Part shown: positions 62,599 to 64,000 of the stretch, in pieces | Layout of the letters: each line of letters opens with the position of its first letter | Position numbering within the stretch: the first letter of the stretch is position 1 | From: Chitinophagaceae bacterium | GTDB lineage: Bacteria > Bacteroidota > Bacteroidia > Chitinophagales > Chitinophagaceae | Assembly: GCA_016720825.1 (NCBI GenBank) | Contig: JADKJV010000005.1 | Span: 62,001 to 126,000, forward strand | Length of the DNA: 64,000 nucleotides | Direction: 5' to 3' | Notes under the pieces: model-generated | Told to the model about the DNA's origin: nothing | The model's database searches: none | What the model saw: only the letters and a program-made list of their open reading frames with translations | Translations under genes and position numbers: made by a program

Positions 62599-64000
62599 TT
62601 AATGCAGCAGGATGATCCATTTCTGTCCGCGGATCACACCGGCTCCGTCAACAATCTGTACCAGGTAGTTACCGGCCGGCTGGTGACTGAGGTTCACGTT
62701 GATTTCTGTGTAAGTGGTCGGACCGGTGGCGACTGCACGTGAGTAAACCAGTGCGCCATGCGACGTAAACACTTTCACTGTGATCTGCTCATTCGGCTGG
62801 TTGTAGAACCTGATATGGAAGACTCCATTGTTCGGGTTCGGGTACACCCACAGACCGTTGGATACACTGCCTGAGATTGTAACATCGTTGGATGTGCTTA
62901 CACAACCATTGAGGTCTGTATATCTCACACGGTATACACCGAGGTTATTAACCGATATCGGTCCGAATGTGGGACCTGTATTGCTGGTCAGCGAGCCATT
63001 GAAGAACCAGGCATAGCTTCCTCCGGGAGGATTCGCAGAAGCCAGGATCGTGGTGTTCTGTCCGGGAGTCAGTGACGGCAGTACCGATGAAATAGATACG
63101 GTCGGCAGCGGATTCACCCGCAGCGTAGCCACACCGGATGTTACGTTGGTACAAAGACCAATTACAATCACACGGTATGTATTTGTATTCTGGCTGCTGG
63201 TTACGGCTGGCAGGGTGAGCGTGGCGGCGTTGGCACCGGGCACATTCACGAATGCTGTACCGTTCCAGATCTGCCACTGGTAGCTGACTGCATTAGTTGA
63301 AATCACATTAAATGATGCATTCGTACCGGCACACACTGTAGTGGTAGCAGGCTGCTGGCTGATTACCGGCAGCTGGCCATCGAGTACAGTTACAGTGAAC
63401 GTACAAACTGACTGGTTACCGCAGGCATCCGTTGCTGTTGAAGTAACTGTGGTCGTTCCGATCGGGAAGGCGAAGCCTGAAGCAGGCACGCTTACGATGG
63501 TTACGGCACCGCAGTTATCCGTTGCAGTTACAGTGAAATTCACTACCGCGGTACAGGAACCGATCGGCGTAGTGGCTGTAATGTTTGACGGACAGGTAAT
63601 CACAGGTGCAGTCTGGTCATTGACTGTAATGATCTGTGTACAGTTTGTGAAGTTACCGCACACATCTGTTGCACGGTAAGTACGTGTGATCGTATAACGG
63701 TTAGCACAGGTCTGGTTGCTGATCACATCGCTAACGAATGTTACGGTTACCACACCACCGCAGTTATCACTTACTCCGGTTACGGAAGCAATATTCGGGG
63801 CAGGTACTGCACCGGCACAGCTCACTGTTACAGGAGCAGGACAAGTGAGTACTGGCGGTGTTATATCATTCACGGTAATGATCTGCGTGCATTCTGTAAA
63901 GTTGCCGCACACATCCGTTGCACGGTAAGTGCGTGTGATGGTGTAACGGTTGGCACAGGTCTGGTTGCTGATCACATCGCCAATGAACGTTACAGTAACT
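62599..64000 (-). CDS. HYR-repeat surface protein with T9SS type A sorting domain (N-terminus outside window)
   Basis: The frame is open to the window edge; at least 467 residues are present. Near-identical HYR-type units of 83 residues (249 bp) recur, with ISNQTCANRYTITRTYRATD, CGNFTNCTQIITVND and PPVLTCPAPVTVSC. A divergent HYR unit (SNITATTPIGSCTAVVNFTV), an Ig-like domain (PVISQQPATTTVCAGTNASF, YQWQIWNG) and a second Ig-like module follow. The C-terminus is a type A sorting domain: LWVYPNPNNGVFHIRF, VKVFTSHGALVYSR, LSHQPAGNYLVQIVDG. A secreted, probably long adhesin. The repeats are alike also at DNA level, so copy number may vary and assembly could be collapsed here. Confidence 0.9.
   Translation of the reverse strand, partial: VTVTFIGDVISNQTCANRYTITRTYRATDVCGNFTECTQIITVNDITPPVLTCPAPVTVSCAGAVPAPNIASVTGVSDNCGGVVTVTFVSDVISNQTCANRYTITRTYRATDVCGNFTNCTQIITVNDQTAPVITCPSNITATTPIGSCTAVVNFTVTATDNCGAVTIVSVPASGFAFPIGTTTVTSTATDACGNQSVCTFTVTVLDGQLPVISQQPATTTVCAGTNASFNVISTNAVSYQWQIWNGTAFVNVPGANAATLTLPAVTSSQNTNTYRVIVIGLCTNVTSGVATLRVNPLPTVSISSVLPSLTPGQNTTILASANPPGGSYAWFFNGSLTSNTGPTFGPISVNNLGVYRVRYTDLNGCVSTSNDVTISGSVSNGLWVYPNPNNGVFHIRFYNQPNEQITVKVFTSHGALVYSRAVATGPTTYTEINVNLSHQPAGNYLVQIVDGAGVIRGQKWIILLH

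Noticed and set aside
1..64000. tRNA, rRNA, integrase, transposase or defence system
   Set aside because: No cloverleaf, rRNA, DDE or tyrosine recombinase motif or known defence gene was recognised on reading both strands; a covariance search was not possible here.

Overview
The window reads as chromosomal DNA of a Bacteroidota bacterium, most likely of the Chitinophagaceae type. The grounds are five T9SS cargo proteins with C-terminal sorting domains, three PorP/SprF outer-membrane proteins, a DUF1501/DUF1800 pair, many signal peptides ending in A-Q, and promoters of the TTG-N17-20-TAnnTTTG type. No rRNA, tRNA, phage, integrase or CRISPR signal was seen. Most genes are housekeeping (dnaB, recN, pyrD, rsmE, grpE-dnaJ, hpt, thiolase, recG) mixed with envelope and secretion genes.

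Layout. 1-10.0 kb: DUF1501/DUF1800 pair, thiolase, lipoprotein-pyrD-terC, rsmE with a secreted alpha/beta hydrolase, dnaB. 10-16.4 kb: hypothetical protein, papain-like protease, histone-H1-like protein, outer-membrane protein, amidohydrolase. 16.4-25.7 kb: a methyltransferase between two copies of a 146-bp inverted-repeat element, a T9SS cargo, recN, an 800-bp tandem repeat rich in hairpins, zinc-ribbon protein, nif3, YitT, DinB. 25.8-40 kb: a large MG2/plug protein, then two paralogous cassettes, each a 1453-residue, 15-PKD-domain T9SS type B protein followed by a PorP/SprF gene. 40-50.6 kb: peroxiredoxin, a protein made of little but a sorting domain, an RlmI-like methyltransferase, grpE-dnaJ, a VWA protein, then a minus-strand operon of symporter, O-methyltransferase, glucosaminidase and hpt, and a LOG protein. 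50.6-64 kb: an operon of SBBP/PKD type B protein, a third PorP/SprF, a FAD oxidase and an OMP; then recG, a glycosyltransferase, a WecA/MraY-like transferase and a truncated HYR-repeat T9SS protein.

Two layers go beyond gene content. First, the window carries several families of degenerate short-period repeats, mostly 7 nt, that form inverted repeats and sit on gene ends. One lies in frame inside pyrD; others supply or abut the stop codons of terC, rsmE, dnaB and the VWA gene. Second, at least eleven single-base frame breaks, mostly in homopolymers, interrupt otherwise intact conserved genes, and recG also carries an internal deletion. Most of these breaks look like sequencing or assembly indels, so frameshifted genes are annotated as one locus each. 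The best candidate for a coherent system is the triplicated pairing of a type B T9SS surface protein with its own PorP/SprF partner.
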